Origin: Methanosarcina sp. UBA293
GTDB taxonomy: Archaea > Halobacteriota > Methanosarcinia > Methanosarcinales > Methanosarcinaceae
Length of the DNA stretch: 64,000 nt
Direction: 5' to 3'
NCBI GenBank assembly: GCA_002499445.1
Contig: DALS01000064.1
Location: 17,110 to 81,109 of the forward strand
Shown: positions 25,844 to 34,943 of the stretch, in pieces
How positions within the stretch are numbered: position 1 is the stretch's first letter
How the letters are laid out: every line of letters starts with the position of its first letter
The notes under the pieces: model-generated
Databases searched by the model: none
What the model saw: the letters and a program-made list of their open reading frames with translations, nothing else
Told to the model about the DNA's origin: nothing
Position numbers and translations under genes: made by a program

Positions 25844-25999
25844 GGAGTTATTCTGAAAAAAGAGAATAAAGAACCAGCATTTCAGCCTGAACCAATACCT
25901 GAGCCTGAGCCACAACCTGTTCCCTCACCTGAGCCTATACCTTATCCGGAGCCAGATAGTGAACATGAAAAGAAACCAAAAAATAAGATAACTCCATAA
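25844..25999 (+). CDS. Proline/glutamate-rich small protein preceding a TIR gene
   Basis: This frame encodes about 51 aa, mostly Pro-Glu repeats (PEPIPEPEPQPVPSPEP), ending Lys-rich. It carries an excellent SD GGAGGAG followed five bases later by CTG (position about 25850), giving LKKENKEPAF; an ATT or a TTG start further up is possible. It precedes the TIR gene by 18 bp and is likely part of the same transcript. Its function is unknown; such Pro-rich pieces often act as flexible linkers or partner-binding peptides. Confidence 0.5.
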   Translation, partial: GVILKKENKEPAFQPEPIPEPEPQPVPSPEPIPYPEPDSEHEKKPKNKITP

Positions 26000-26017
26000 T
26001 TAAACCACAGCAGCGCT

Positions 26018-26584
26018 ATGATTTCAAAAATTTACATAGCTCATTGCGAGCAGGACGAACCACTTGCTCAGGAACTAGCCAGAACTCTTTGGGCTGTAGA
26101 ACTGGAAAGCTTTTCATCCCTATACAGGAAAGCTCGAATTCTTCCTTTAGGCGAAAGGATACGTTTTGGAATTCGCCAGTCAGATTGTTTTATTCCGATT
26201 CTCACACAGGAAGGTGTAGGATCTTTGGAAGTGAATCAGGAGATTGGCCTTGCAGTAGGAATTGATCAGCTTATAATCCCACTGGTAGAGATAGGAGTCA
26301 AATTGCCTGTTCTCATACACCATCTCCAGCCCATTGTCTTTTTTCCTGAGGCTTATGAGGATGCTCTGGGAAAATTGATACAGGGCATCAGAGAGCTTAC
26401 CAAACTTGACTGGCTGAAGATAAAATGCCCCTACTGTGGGGAGGAAATGACTCAATATATTTCACCCCAGGAGGAAGTAGAAAGAGCTCTTCTCGCAGGG
26501 ACGCATCTTGGAACAAGATGTAGTTATTGCCAGAAAAATATTCATTTGGATCCAAGAACCTTTAGACCTGTGCTCCATCAGTGA
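26018..26584 (+). CDS. TIR-domain protein with C-terminal zinc ribbon
   Basis: Residues 1-125 form a TIR fold: KIYIAHCEQDEPLAQELA at the start, GERIRFGIRQSDCFIPILT, then S69..V72..E75 in SLEVNQEIGLA. This is the pattern in which E75 is the probable NADase glutamate of catalytic TIR domains. Two CxxC pairs (C137/C140 in CPYC, C168/C171 in CSYC) form a zinc ribbon that may bind nucleic acid or protein. It is 188 aa in all, cytoplasmic, with no membrane segment. It sits in a tight three-gene set with the Pro-rich peptide and a small helical protein. TIR proteins in prokaryotes commonly serve in anti-phage NAD-depleting or signalling systems; that role here is inferred. Confidence 0.85.
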   Translation: MISKIYIAHCEQDEPLAQELARTLWAVELESFSSLYRKARILPLGERIRFGIRQSDCFIPILTQEGVGSLEVNQEIGLAVGIDQLIIPLVEIGVKLPVLIHHLQPIVFFPEAYEDALGKLIQGIRELTKLDWLKIKCPYCGEEMTQYISPQEEVERALLAGTHLGTRCSYCQKNIHLDPRTFRPVLHQ

Positions 26585-26633
26585 TTGGTAATAATGATTG
26601 GTAATTGAATTGAAACAGGAAATGGTGGAATCT

Positions 26634-26987
26634 ATGGAGAGGAAAGTAACAAATGAAATAAAAGATGAGCCAGGCGAGCCAATAGTAGCTAGCTCCAAAA
26701 TGGGGGAAGCAACTGTAAGTGAATTAGAGGTCAAAGGAATCGAAAATCTCACCCCTGCGGAAAAGAAACATCTGCTTCTGCAACTTGCCCGCGATAGAGT
26801 TAAAGATAGTTCTGCAGGTCCGTGGGAAATTGTTGATGTTTTTAGAGATGAATGGAGAGCCGTCAAAGATACATTAGCTCAACCTGTGGAAATCGATTTA
26901 AGGGATATGGGAAGAGACTCACTCTTTCGAGTATTGCTGGATATAACACAGCTAGAAAGACAACTAGAAGTACAGGAACAGGAATAA
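26634..26987 (+). CDS. Small hypothetical protein of the TIR cassette
   Basis: This frame encodes about 117 aa from ATG 26634, chosen because GGTGG lies five bases upstream; a TTG start at 26598 is possible. The N-terminal third is acidic and disordered-looking. The rest is helical (LTPAEKKHLLLQLARDRVKD, then GPWEIVDVFRDEWRAVKDTL), ending in a Gln/Glu-rich coiled stretch. No family is recognised. It follows the TIR gene by 49 bp on the same strand. Confidence 0.65.
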   Translation: MERKVTNEIKDEPGEPIVASSKMGEATVSELEVKGIENLTPAEKKHLLLQLARDRVKDSSAGPWEIVDVFRDEWRAVKDTLAQPVEIDLRDMGRDSLFRVLLDITQLERQLEVQEQE

Positions 26988-27334
26988 GGTAAAATTTCTT
27001 TTCTCTCTATTGCATTTACAAGTAACTTGACCTTTTTAAGAAAATCGTATTTAAATCTCTATGTATTGTGATGATACCAAAACTCCCTACCGTTGAAAGC
27101 CCCATAATCGGTTATTCTGTAGTTTCAGATTAGTCAATCGTTTTCCTATTGTTTCCAATCACCGGTATCTTTTTTAAAGCTCATTTAAGCTCTTTATATA
27201 GAATTAAAAGCATTGCCTTGCAATCGAATATTAGAACCAGAAGAAACTAGGAAAAATCGAATCGCTAGAACTATCGGAAAAAAATCAAGAGAAAACCAAG
27301 GTATATATAGAGGAAGATTAGTTTAAAAAATATT
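26988..27334. other. Intergenic region after the TIR cassette
   Basis: This is an AT-rich convergent region. A T-rich tract just after 26990 (TTTCTTTTCTCTCT) may end the TIR cassette transcript. I see no gene. Confidence 0.4.
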
Positions 27335-27358
27335 AGACCGGAAGAAAAACTTCGGTCT
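27335..27358 (-). terminator. Probable terminator of the 56-aa gene
   Basis: AGACCGGAAG and CTTCGGTCT form a 9-bp stem with one bulged base. On the minus strand it is followed by AATATTTTTT, about 57 bp after the stop of the small gene. Confidence 0.5.
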
Positions 27359-27414
27359 GGAAACGGGCTTTAATTATAAGAATCCGATTCAAAAAATCGG
27401 AAACTTTCTATTGT

Positions 27415-27585
27415 TTACTCCATTGACTCGATTTGGTGGATCAAGTCATTGGTGTATCTTTCAGAGAACTCCACATGTGGACCGCAAGGAACGATCTTTA
27501 CTAGCATCCCATATCTGAACACGTATGTGTAAGGCCCAAGTGAAGTCTTCACTATTTTAAAAGTGTATCCTTTCACAAAGGTCAC
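27415..27585 (-). CDS. Small hypothetical protein, 56 aa
   Basis: This is a short gene below usual calling limits. It has a canonical SD GGAGG eight bases before a GTG start (27585) and an uninterrupted protein-like frame: it begins MTFVKGYTFKIVKTS, has a central LGPYTYVFRYGMLVKIV, and ends with HQIESME and TAA. It has beta-strand-like aromatic patterning and one Cys-Gly-Pro motif. A hairpin with a T-rich tail lies downstream. I recognise no family; it may be a small Methanosarcina-specific protein. Confidence 0.7.
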   Translation of the reverse strand: MTFVKGYTFKIVKTSLGPYTYVFRYGMLVKIVPCGPHVEFSERYTNDLIHQIESME

Positions 27586-27970
27586 TATTTTAACCTCCAG
27601 TAGTTATTATGTCGGGCAATCTATATTAAAATTTTTTTACCTAATAATCGTTATAAATCTGACATCTTCGACTATTTACGCTCTAGAATGCATTTCAATC
27701 GAATTATAATTATATAATTAATAAAAATAATTTTATAAAGAGATTCAAAAAAGAAGGTCATTTTTGAAACCCGTTAGAGAAATCATCTAACAATCTTGCA
27801 TAATATTATGAGGACTTAACTTAAAGAATAGCTCTGATGAATAAAATAACTGGGATCAAAAGTTCAGATCAAAAGAGCTGAGAGACCAAAGTCAGGGGAA
27901 AAATTGTGGATCAAAATAATCTGGGTAAGAAACAGCCTCGATAATAAATAATTTTGAAGCCAGCCATAAA
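27586..27970. other. Intergenic region upstream of the 56-aa gene
   Basis: This AT-rich region probably includes the promoter of the small gene (a run of TTATAATTATATAATTA near 27703-27722 read in either direction). I see no further gene or structured RNA. Confidence 0.4.
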
Positions 27971-28393
27971 TTACTTTAGCTTTTCTATTATTTTAAGCAG
28001 CTCATCTTCATCCCTGGCAAGGGCGACTATAGCCATCTCTACCATAAGATTAACAATTCCATCCGAGAGAGATCGAAAATCAGTTCGAAGCCCTATGACA
28101 GGTTTTTCCTTTGCATAAGCATAACCTATCTCCCAAGAAGTTCCTGAATCTACGTCCACTCCATCAAGTACTGCAACTATAACGTCTGAGCCATCCACAC
28201 CTCCCACACATTTCTTGAAAATGAGCTCCTGACTCTGTTTATTTCGTTCATCTGCAGTGTCCTCTGCGTCTTCCTGAGGCAAAAAAACCGAAAAGCCTTT
28301 CTTGAGCAGCAAGTCCCTCAATTTGCGGTTATATTCAAGTTCTGCATGGCTGAAAAGCGGACCTGCAAGGTAGATTCTCTTTTTCTTGTTCAT
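27971..28393 (-). CDS. Nucleoside 2-deoxyribosyltransferase-like protein
   Basis: This protein of about 140 aa belongs to the nucleoside deoxyribosyltransferase superfamily, which cleaves or exchanges N-glycosidic bonds of (deoxy)nucleosides or nucleotides. It shows RIYLAGPLFSHAELEYNRKL, VFLPQEDAEDT, DVIVAVLDGVDVDSGTSWEIGYAYAKEKPVIGLRTDFR. The catalytic Glu is likely that in SWEIGYA. ATG 28393 is chosen for SD GGAAGT four bases upstream. Alternatives within the fold are a DNPH1-like 5'-monophosphate hydrolase; the substrate cannot be told. Confidence 0.85.
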   Translation of the reverse strand: MNKKKRIYLAGPLFSHAELEYNRKLRDLLLKKGFSVFLPQEDAEDTADERNKQSQELIFKKCVGGVDGSDVIVAVLDGVDVDSGTSWEIGYAYAKEKPVIGLRTDFRSLSDGIVNLMVEMAIVALARDEDELLKIIEKLK

Positions 28394-28414
28394 GTTAACT
28401 TCCTGACACTTCAA

Positions 28415-28854
28415 GACTGTTTACAACAAAATTTCCTATAGTAAGAGAGACTCTAGACATAAAATAGTTTACCTGTAATCCTCCTTTCATTCCAGCACGA
28501 AGAGCCTCAGCCTTCCTCGAACTGGAATACACTTATATATTTAAAAAGTTAATTTTCACTGATTCAAAATTAAAAACATGATTTGCTTTCTGTATAAAAC
28601 TACAAATGAAAAATCAGATTATCAAAATTCTGGATAAATGGGGTTAATTCCGGTTAATTAGGCATTCTGAATAATCAGCGGCCTCTTATTAAACACTGTT
28701 AGTTTGGGGAAGTAAAAATCCTTCTATTTAACAGTTTTAAGTAATAGGGTAGTTGCATCAATTAATTACGTGACGGTAAACTGATGACAGTACAAGCTTA
28801 TGTTAACTCTTCCAGGAACAAATTTAATTATCTTATATTGAAATTACAAAGGCA
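28415..28854. other. Divergent intergenic region upstream of argC
   Basis: This 440-bp AT-rich region contains the promoters of the deoxyribosyltransferase-like gene (leftward) and argC (rightward). AAATTTAATTATCTTATATT near 28810-28835 could be the argC TATA region. I could not identify an arginine operator. Confidence 0.45.
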
Positions 28855-29877
28855 ATGACACTTATGATCAAGGCTGGAATAATAGGAGCTTCAGGCTATA
28901 CAGGAGGAGAACTCCTCCGCTTGCTTGTTAACCACCCAAATGTCAAGCTAGAACTGGCAACTTCCCGAAGTCTTGCAGGGAAAGCCGTCACGAGCACCCA
29001 CAAGCATCTTGAAGGTTTCCTGGACCTCAAGTATGAAAATCCTGATTCAGAAGACATCAGGGAGCGCTGTGATGTAGTCTTTCTTGCAGTGCCTCATGGA
29101 TCTGCCATGAATTATGTCCCTGAGCTGCTTGATGGCAATACCAAGGTTGTTGATCTTAGCGCAGATTACAGGCTTGAAACTTCGGAATTTGAAAAAATCT
29201 ACGGGGTAAAGCACAGCGACCCTAGAGATGCTGTTTATGGGCTTGTAGAGCTCCATCCAGAAGTTAAAAAAGAAAACTTCGTGGCAAATCCTGGATGTTT
29301 TCCCACAGGCGCAACCCTTGCAGCAGCTCCTCTTGCGGCAGCCGGACTTATCGACATTGCAGTTTTTGATTCCAAAACAGGAATTTCAGGAGCTGGCATC
29401 TCGCCTACTGAGACTTCACATTACCCGAATCTTGCAGAAAATATCATTCCATACAAGCTTACAACCCATAGGCACAGGGCTGAAATCGTCCAGGAACTGA
29501 TAGCGCTTGACGGAAAGCTCAGGAATATTAGCTTCACTCCCCACGTAATTCCATCTATCAGAGGAATCTTTACAACTGCTCACCTTTTTACAAAGGAACC
29601 TCTTTCCACAGACGACTTAAAGACAATTTATCAAGAATTTTACAGGGACAGACCGTTTGTCAGGTTCCCTTCAGGGATTCCTTCCCTTACCGCAGTCAGA
29701 GGTTCTAACTTCTGCGATGTAGGTTTTGAAGCGGATAAGGAAAACAATAGGGTTGTTGTACTCTCTGCAATTGATAACCTAGTAAAAGGTGCATCAGGAC
29801 AGGCTATTCAGAATATGAACCTCATGTTTGGACTGGATGAGACGTGTGGGCTATGGCTGCCAGCCGCAGCTCCGTAA
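28855..29877 (+). CDS. argC: N-acetyl-gamma-glutamyl-phosphate reductase
   Basis: This is the third step of arginine (ornithine) synthesis: NADPH reduction of N-acetylglutamyl phosphate to the semialdehyde. It is 340 aa with the N-terminal dinucleotide motif GIIGASGYTGGELLRLL, the acyl-binding cysteine C148 in NPGCFPTG, and VIPSIRGIFTTAH and the ending DNLVKGASGQAIQNMN. A second ATG lies at 28864. A CBS protein and argJ follow on the same strand, so these form an arginine cluster. Confidence 0.96.
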   Translation: MTLMIKAGIIGASGYTGGELLRLLVNHPNVKLELATSRSLAGKAVTSTHKHLEGFLDLKYENPDSEDIRERCDVVFLAVPHGSAMNYVPELLDGNTKVVDLSADYRLETSEFEKIYGVKHSDPRDAVYGLVELHPEVKKENFVANPGCFPTGATLAAAPLAAAGLIDIAVFDSKTGISGAGISPTETSHYPNLAENIIPYKLTTHRHRAEIVQELIALDGKLRNISFTPHVIPSIRGIFTTAHLFTKEPLSTDDLKTIYQEFYRDRPFVRFPSGIPSLTAVRGSNFCDVGFEADKENNRVVVLSAIDNLVKGASGQAIQNMNLMFGLDETCGLWLPAAAP

Positions 29878-29965
29878 ATAAAGCTCAAGCAAGAAATTCA
29901 AGCAAAAATATAACTGGTTACGGATTAAAGTAAAGAGTGGATTTTGTGTCAAGGGGTACAGTCAG

Positions 29966-30430
29966 ATGAAGATAAAAGATGTCATGAACCCGAACATTGT
30001 TTTCTGCAAGCCTGACAATACGATCAGGGAAGCTGCAAAAATCTTGAAAGAAAATAATGTTAGTGGAGCACCTGTCCTTGAAGGTGAAGAGCTTGTGGGC
30101 ATAATAAGTGAAGCAGACCTACTGAAACTTCTTATATTGCCCGAAAAAGGAGGCCTCTGGCTTCCAAGCCCCTTTGAGGTTATAGAGATTCCCATCAGGG
30201 AACTTCTTGGCTGGGAGGAAACAAAGAAGATGCTTTCTGATGTTGGCTCTACAAAAATAGAAGAGATTATGACAAAGGACGTGCACACGATCTCTTCCAA
30301 AGCATCCGTAGAAGAAGCTTCCGAGCATATGATAAGGCACAGGATCAACAGGCTTCCTGTAACTGAGGATAACCGCTTGGTAGGGATCGTTACTCGCGGC
30401 GATATTATTCAAGGGCTTGCAAAGCTCTGA
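29966..30430 (+). CDS. Two-CBS-domain protein
   Basis: This 154-aa protein is built of two CBS motifs: one near the start (VMNPNIVFCKPDNTIREAAKIL ... GIISEADLL) and one at the end (EIMTKDVHTISSKASVEEAS ... GIVTRGDIIQGLAKL). CBS pairs usually bind adenine nucleotides or S-adenosyl compounds and regulate an attached activity. Here the pair stands alone between argC and argJ, and its stop is 20 bp before the argJ ATG, so it may sense energy state for this pathway (inferred). Confidence 0.9.
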   Translation: MKIKDVMNPNIVFCKPDNTIREAAKILKENNVSGAPVLEGEELVGIISEADLLKLLILPEKGGLWLPSPFEVIEIPIRELLGWEETKKMLSDVGSTKIEEIMTKDVHTISSKASVEEASEHMIRHRINRLPVTEDNRLVGIVTRGDIIQGLAKL

Positions 30431-30449
30431 AGGAAAAGGAGAGTCTTTC

Positions 30450-31637
30450 ATGAAGCAAATAGAAGGTGGAATCTGCGCAGTAAGGGGTGTATCCGCAAAC
30501 GGGATTAAAGTTGGAAAAATGGGATTGACTGTCATTCTTGCGGAAGGCCCTGCAGCAGGTGTCTTTACAAAGAATAAAGTGGCTGCAGCCCCGGTTATCC
30601 TGAGCAAAGGAGTTATCGAAACCCAGCACCGTCTTTCGGCCGTAATTGCAAATAGCGGCAATGCCAACGCCTTTACAGGTGATGACGGTTTTCTGGACGC
30701 TATGGAAATGGCAGCCATGCTTGCCAAAAAGCTTGACCTTAAAGCTGAAACGGTTGCAGTTGCCTCGACAGGAGTGATTGGCAGAAAGCTTGATATCTCC
30801 CTGATCGGAGAACACCTTCCAGAAGTCCTTGAAGGACTGGGCAGTTCTCCAGAGTGCAGCCAAAAAGCTGCAAAGGCGATAATGACCACAGATAGGACCT
30901 TAAAAGAAGTCACTATTGAAATGGACTGCGGGATCAGGATAGGTGCTATTGCTAAAGGATCAGGGATGATCGAGCCCAATATGGGAACTATGCTCTGTTT
31001 TGCATATACTGATGCGAATGTGCCCGCTGATGTCCTGGATTCCGCTCTAAGAATAGCAGTGGATAAAACTTTCAATATGGTCGTGGTAGACGGGGATACG
31101 AGCACGAACGATATGGTACTTCTCACCTCCACCTGCAAATCTGGAATCAAGCCCTGTATGGATTGCCTGGATGATTTTGAGGAAGGGCTAATTTATGTAT
31201 TCACCGAGCTTGCAAAAAAAATGGCTAGGGACGGAGAAGGAGCTACAAAACTTATTGAAACCAGGGTAGTGGGCGCAAAAACCCATGAGGAGGCTAAACT
31301 TGCTGCAAAAGCCATTGTGCGTTCTCCTTTGGTTAAATCCGCAATTTTTGGAAAGGACCCTAACTGGGGAAGGATTGTAGCTGCTGCAGGATATTCGGGT
31401 GCAGAACTTGAACCAGAAAGGCTTTCCCTCTCATTTTCAGGAGGAGGAGAAGAAGTTGAACTCGTAAAATCTGGAGAGATTTCCAGTTCCTCGGATCTCG
31501 AGCTTTTGAAAAAGATAATGGCAAATGAAGAGATTATCATTAACCTTGATCTTAACATGGGAAAGGAACAGGCAACAGCCTGGGGCTGCGACCTGACTTA
31601 CGACTATGTCAAGATCAATGCTGAGTATACGACTTGA
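30450..31637 (+). CDS. argJ: Glutamate N-acetyltransferase / amino-acid N-acetyltransferase
   Basis: ArgJ moves the acetyl group from N-acetylornithine to glutamate; bifunctional forms can also use acetyl-CoA. Seen: 395 aa from ATG 30450 with SD GGAGAG; AVIANSGNANAFTG; the auto-cleavage site KGSGMIEPNMGTMLCF with nucleophile T180; and DGDTSTNDMVLL. It follows the CBS gene closely. Mono- or bifunctional cannot be decided from sequence alone. Confidence 0.95.
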   Translation: MKQIEGGICAVRGVSANGIKVGKMGLTVILAEGPAAGVFTKNKVAAAPVILSKGVIETQHRLSAVIANSGNANAFTGDDGFLDAMEMAAMLAKKLDLKAETVAVASTGVIGRKLDISLIGEHLPEVLEGLGSSPECSQKAAKAIMTTDRTLKEVTIEMDCGIRIGAIAKGSGMIEPNMGTMLCFAYTDANVPADVLDSALRIAVDKTFNMVVVDGDTSTNDMVLLTSTCKSGIKPCMDCLDDFEEGLIYVFTELAKKMARDGEGATKLIETRVVGAKTHEEAKLAAKAIVRSPLVKSAIFGKDPNWGRIVAAAGYSGAELEPERLSLSFSGGGEEVELVKSGEISSSSDLELLKKIMANEEIIINLDLNMGKEQATAWGCDLTYDYVKINAEYTT

Positions 31638-31861
31638 AACTGAATAAATAAATTAGTACAGAATATCGACTTGGTTGAGAATATACAACTTGATACTGGA
31701 TACGTGGCTTAACGCCGGATATACAACTCACTTAAATTGAATAACGGGAGAAGGAAATAGAGGAAATATAGGCAAGACCAATCAAAAACGAGTATCCAAG
31801 TTTCCCCTATATTCCTGAAAATTACTTTTTGATTCAGATAAATAACCAGGGGGCTTATTAA

Positions 31862-33337
31862 ATGGATATACAAGAATGGGAACAGTTACATAGAGACGCT
31901 TTTTACGATGTTAAGAGGGCCCTTCCTTACCTGGAAGGTATGTTTGTAGCTTACAATAGCAATATCGATGCTATCAAACACCTTACAGAAGAAGACCTGT
32001 CCAGGTTTATAGGATATTTTAACGAGGCAGAGATTCAGGCAAGAGTTGAAACATATCCAAGGGAAGTAAAAGAGCCTTTGGATTTCATATCTCGCCTGCT
32101 AATTTCCATGCGAGAGGGAAAAGCCGCTGAAATTCCTACCTATACCTCAGATACTCACATATGGCTGAAGGAGCACCTGGGTTTTGATTATGCGCGCATG
32201 GGCGGCCAGGCAGGGATAATTTCCAACCTTCTTACCCAGCTCGGGTTAAAAAAAGTAGTGGCATATATTCCCTGGCTTTCCGAAGAGCAGGCCGAATATT
32301 TTGTGGATTCTGAAAATCTCCTGCATCCTAAGGTAGAAGATGGAAAAGTCGTGCTTAAGCCCCCGCGGCAAGCCTTCAAGCCCGGATTGGAGTCAAAAGT
32401 CAACTGGATCTTTGAGTATTCAAAAGACCTGGAAATAACCTATGGTGGAAACAAATTTAAGGTGCCGAGAGATAACCGACTTATAATTTCTTCCCGCCCA
32501 AAATGGATCCGCCTGGACATGGACCGAGAGATCTATGAGCACCTTGACGCACTCTTCCCAATTGACGGGGCGATGCTTTCAGGTTATCAGATGATTAAAG
32601 AGCGGTACGAAGATGGGACTACCTATAAGGACTATGTTTCACATTCAGTGAATGCTATTGAGAAACTTAAGGCTCTAAATCCTGAACTTCGCATCCATGT
32701 AGAGCTTACATCCATCCAGAACCGCGTTATAAGAAAGGCTATCCTTACAGAGATTGTTGCAAAAAATGTCCATTCCCTGGGTCTTGATACCGTAGAAGTG
32801 GCAAATGCCTTAAACGTTCTGGGGCATGAAGAACTCTCTTATTCCGTGATAAGAAAAGAAGAAACCGGAATAACTTCACTCTATCAGGGAGCTGTTCAGC
32901 TTTTAAAGGACCTCTCACTTGAAAGAGTCCACGTGCATTGTCTTGGTTATTACATCTGTATCCTTTCAAAAGATCACCCTCTCACACTTAAAGAACACAG
33001 GGATGCCCTGCTCTTTTCCTCAACCCTAGCTAGTATCAAAGCGCTTAAAGGAAAAATCGAGAACCTTGAAGATGCAGCAGCAGGGCTGAAAGTTCCGATT
33101 TCAAGTAAAGGCATTGAAGACCTGGAGAACTTCAAGGTTTATTGCGTAGGAAAAAAACTCTGTACCTCTGAGGAGTTTGAACACGGATACCTTTATGGGC
33201 CTGACCATGATGCGGTTTTAATTCCTACAAAAGTGGTAGAGAAACCCACAGTAACAGTCGGGATAGGGGATACAATCTCAGCAGGAGCTTTTGCAGCCAT
33301 GCTTGCAAAAATGAAGCAGACACAAGCAGGAGAATAA
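31862..33337 (+). CDS. pfkC: ADP-dependent phosphofructokinase/glucokinase
   Basis: This ribokinase-like ADP-dependent kinase of the modified archaeal glycolysis phosphorylates fructose-6-phosphate (and in some methanogens glucose) with ADP. It is 491 aa with YNSNIDAIKHL at the start, RMGGQAGIISNLL, DNRLIISSRP, DGAMLSGYQMIKERY, HVELTSI, and the catalytic GIGDTISAGAF near the C-terminus. SD GGGGG lies 8 bases before the ATG. In Methanosarcina it likely works in glycogen use. A paralogue follows directly. Confidence 0.93.
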   Translation: MDIQEWEQLHRDAFYDVKRALPYLEGMFVAYNSNIDAIKHLTEEDLSRFIGYFNEAEIQARVETYPREVKEPLDFISRLLISMREGKAAEIPTYTSDTHIWLKEHLGFDYARMGGQAGIISNLLTQLGLKKVVAYIPWLSEEQAEYFVDSENLLHPKVEDGKVVLKPPRQAFKPGLESKVNWIFEYSKDLEITYGGNKFKVPRDNRLIISSRPKWIRLDMDREIYEHLDALFPIDGAMLSGYQMIKERYEDGTTYKDYVSHSVNAIEKLKALNPELRIHVELTSIQNRVIRKAILTEIVAKNVHSLGLDTVEVANALNVLGHEELSYSVIRKEETGITSLYQGAVQLLKDLSLERVHVHCLGYYICILSKDHPLTLKEHRDALLFSSTLASIKALKGKIENLEDAAAGLKVPISSKGIEDLENFKVYCVGKKLCTSEEFEHGYLYGPDHDAVLIPTKVVEKPTVTVGIGDTISAGAFAAMLAKMKQTQAGE

Positions 33338-33392
33338 ATTCTCTTTCATTTAATCCGAAACTTCCCATTCCACGGATACAGGAACTGGTTAG

Positions 33393-34943
33393 ATGAATAT
33401 ACTTTGTGGATATAATGTCAACATAGACTCAGTATACAGGATCAATAGGGCTGAAATATCAGAACTGCTTGAAACCTTTGAGGAAGCTGAAATCCTTAAT
33501 AAAATCGAGAACCTACCCGGAAACATTGCTTCAGAAGCAGATTTTGTGGCAGGGCTCGCCTACTGTATGAAAAATGGATATGGAGCCGAATGGCTTGTTT
33601 CTGAGCATTCGGTCTTCAAATTTCTTAAAAACCGTTATTTTGGAAAATCTCTTGTAAGAATGGGCGGAAACGCCGGAATAATGGCAAATGCCCTTTCCAA
33701 ATTAGGCGCTTCCAAAGTAATTACAAATGTAGCAGTGCCCTCAAAAACCCAGCTGTCTCTCTTCTCAAAAAAGGCAATTTACATCCCGGATATCCTTACG
33801 CAGACAGAGGAAAATTCAGGAGAAAAACCTGAAGAGAACAAAAATGTTGGAAGAAAGCCTGAAAAAAATAAGAATACAGAGAAAGAGTCTGAAGAAAATG
33901 AGGGTACGGTTTCCGGCAGCCTTGAACCCATACATTTTGTTTTTGATTTTTCCGAGGGCGAGACATTTTCCCTGTACGGGACAATAATAAAGGTCCCAAG
34001 GGAAAACCGCTTCATAGCAACCTGCGATCACTTAAATCTCAGACTCTTTGCCAATCCTGCATTTGAACAGTATGCCTTCCAACATGCCTGCGAGATTGAT
34101 GGTGCACTTATCTCGGGTTTTCATCTCCTGCTTGAGAACTATCCTGACGGCAGCACCTATGAAACAGTTCTTGATAATGCCATCTCCCAGCTCAGAAGCT
34201 GGAAAGCTAGTAACAATAAGCTTCGGATTCACCTGGAATTCGGACATTTTGCAAATAAAAAGATTGTAAATTCGGTTTTTCTGGAATGTGCAGATCTTTC
34301 TGATAGCCTTGGAATGAATGAAGACGAGCTCGCAATGCTCTATGACCTGCACGGAATTTCAGGAGAAGGACTTCTAAATATGGAGGCAGAAGCCGTAGCC
34401 TGTGCTGCATGCAGGCTGGCATCAAGGTACAGGCATAAAGAGCTCCTAATTCACACTAGGGAATTTGTGCTGACAGTCTCTAATCTGGATTTTATTTCTA
34501 AACTGGGTTTTAAATCTAGTTTCAATCCACACTCCGAAAGTCATACAGACTTCCGAACCTCAACAGAAATGAAAAATTCAATAGAAGATTCTGAAAGTTC
34601 AATTTTCCAAAAGGCTACCGGTAAAAAACTTGAAGCCCTAGAATTTGGGGTCAGATGTGCAGGCGCGTATGCAGCCACAGGCAGGCTTGAAGGATGGGAA
34701 TTCGTAGAAGAAGAAGCTTCAAAACTTCAGGAAAGCATATTTGGAAGAGAACAGATCGATGCTTTCCTTAAAGCTTTTAATGGAAAAACTCTCAGGCAGG
34801 GCGCTTATGCTCTCTGGGAGGGTTATTTAATCTGCATACTCCCAACACTGCTTTCCAAATCGCCTGTAACTACGGTCGGGCTGGGAGACACGTTAACTGC
34901 AGGGATTTTTCTAAGAGGGCTTGAGCTCAATGTACAGGCTTAA
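33393..34943 (+). CDS. ADP-dependent sugar kinase paralogue
   Basis: This 516-aa second member of the ADP-dependent kinase family lies 55 bp after the first. It starts at MNILCGYNVNIDSVYRIN and keeps RMGGNAGIMANALSKLG and DGALISGFHLLLENYPDG, and the terminal GLGDTLTAGIFL. An insertion of Glu/Lys/Asn-rich low-complexity sequence (about residues 139-178) and another Ser/Glu patch (about 375-405) are absent from its neighbour. The GXGD motif is intact, so it is probably active; the substrate (glucose, fructose-6-phosphate or another sugar) is uncertain. Confidence 0.85.
   Translation: MNILCGYNVNIDSVYRINRAEISELLETFEEAEILNKIENLPGNIASEADFVAGLAYCMKNGYGAEWLVSEHSVFKFLKNRYFGKSLVRMGGNAGIMANALSKLGASKVITNVAVPSKTQLSLFSKKAIYIPDILTQTEENSGEKPEENKNVGRKPEKNKNTEKESEENEGTVSGSLEPIHFVFDFSEGETFSLYGTIIKVPRENRFIATCDHLNLRLFANPAFEQYAFQHACEIDGALISGFHLLLENYPDGSTYETVLDNAISQLRSWKASNNKLRIHLEFGHFANKKIVNSVFLECADLSDSLGMNEDELAMLYDLHGISGEGLLNMEAEAVACAACRLASRYRHKELLIHTREFVLTVSNLDFISKLGFKSSFNPHSESHTDFRTSTEMKNSIEDSESSIFQKATGKKLEALEFGVRCAGAYAATGRLEGWEFVEEEASKLQESIFGREQIDAFLKAFNGKTLRQGAYALWEGYLICILPTLLSKSPVTTVGLGDTLTAGIFLRGLELNVQA

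Noticed and set aside
30119..31150. Long minus-strand frame opposite the CBS and argJ genes
   Set aside because: It overlaps two intact genes and has Ser/Ile-rich shadow composition.
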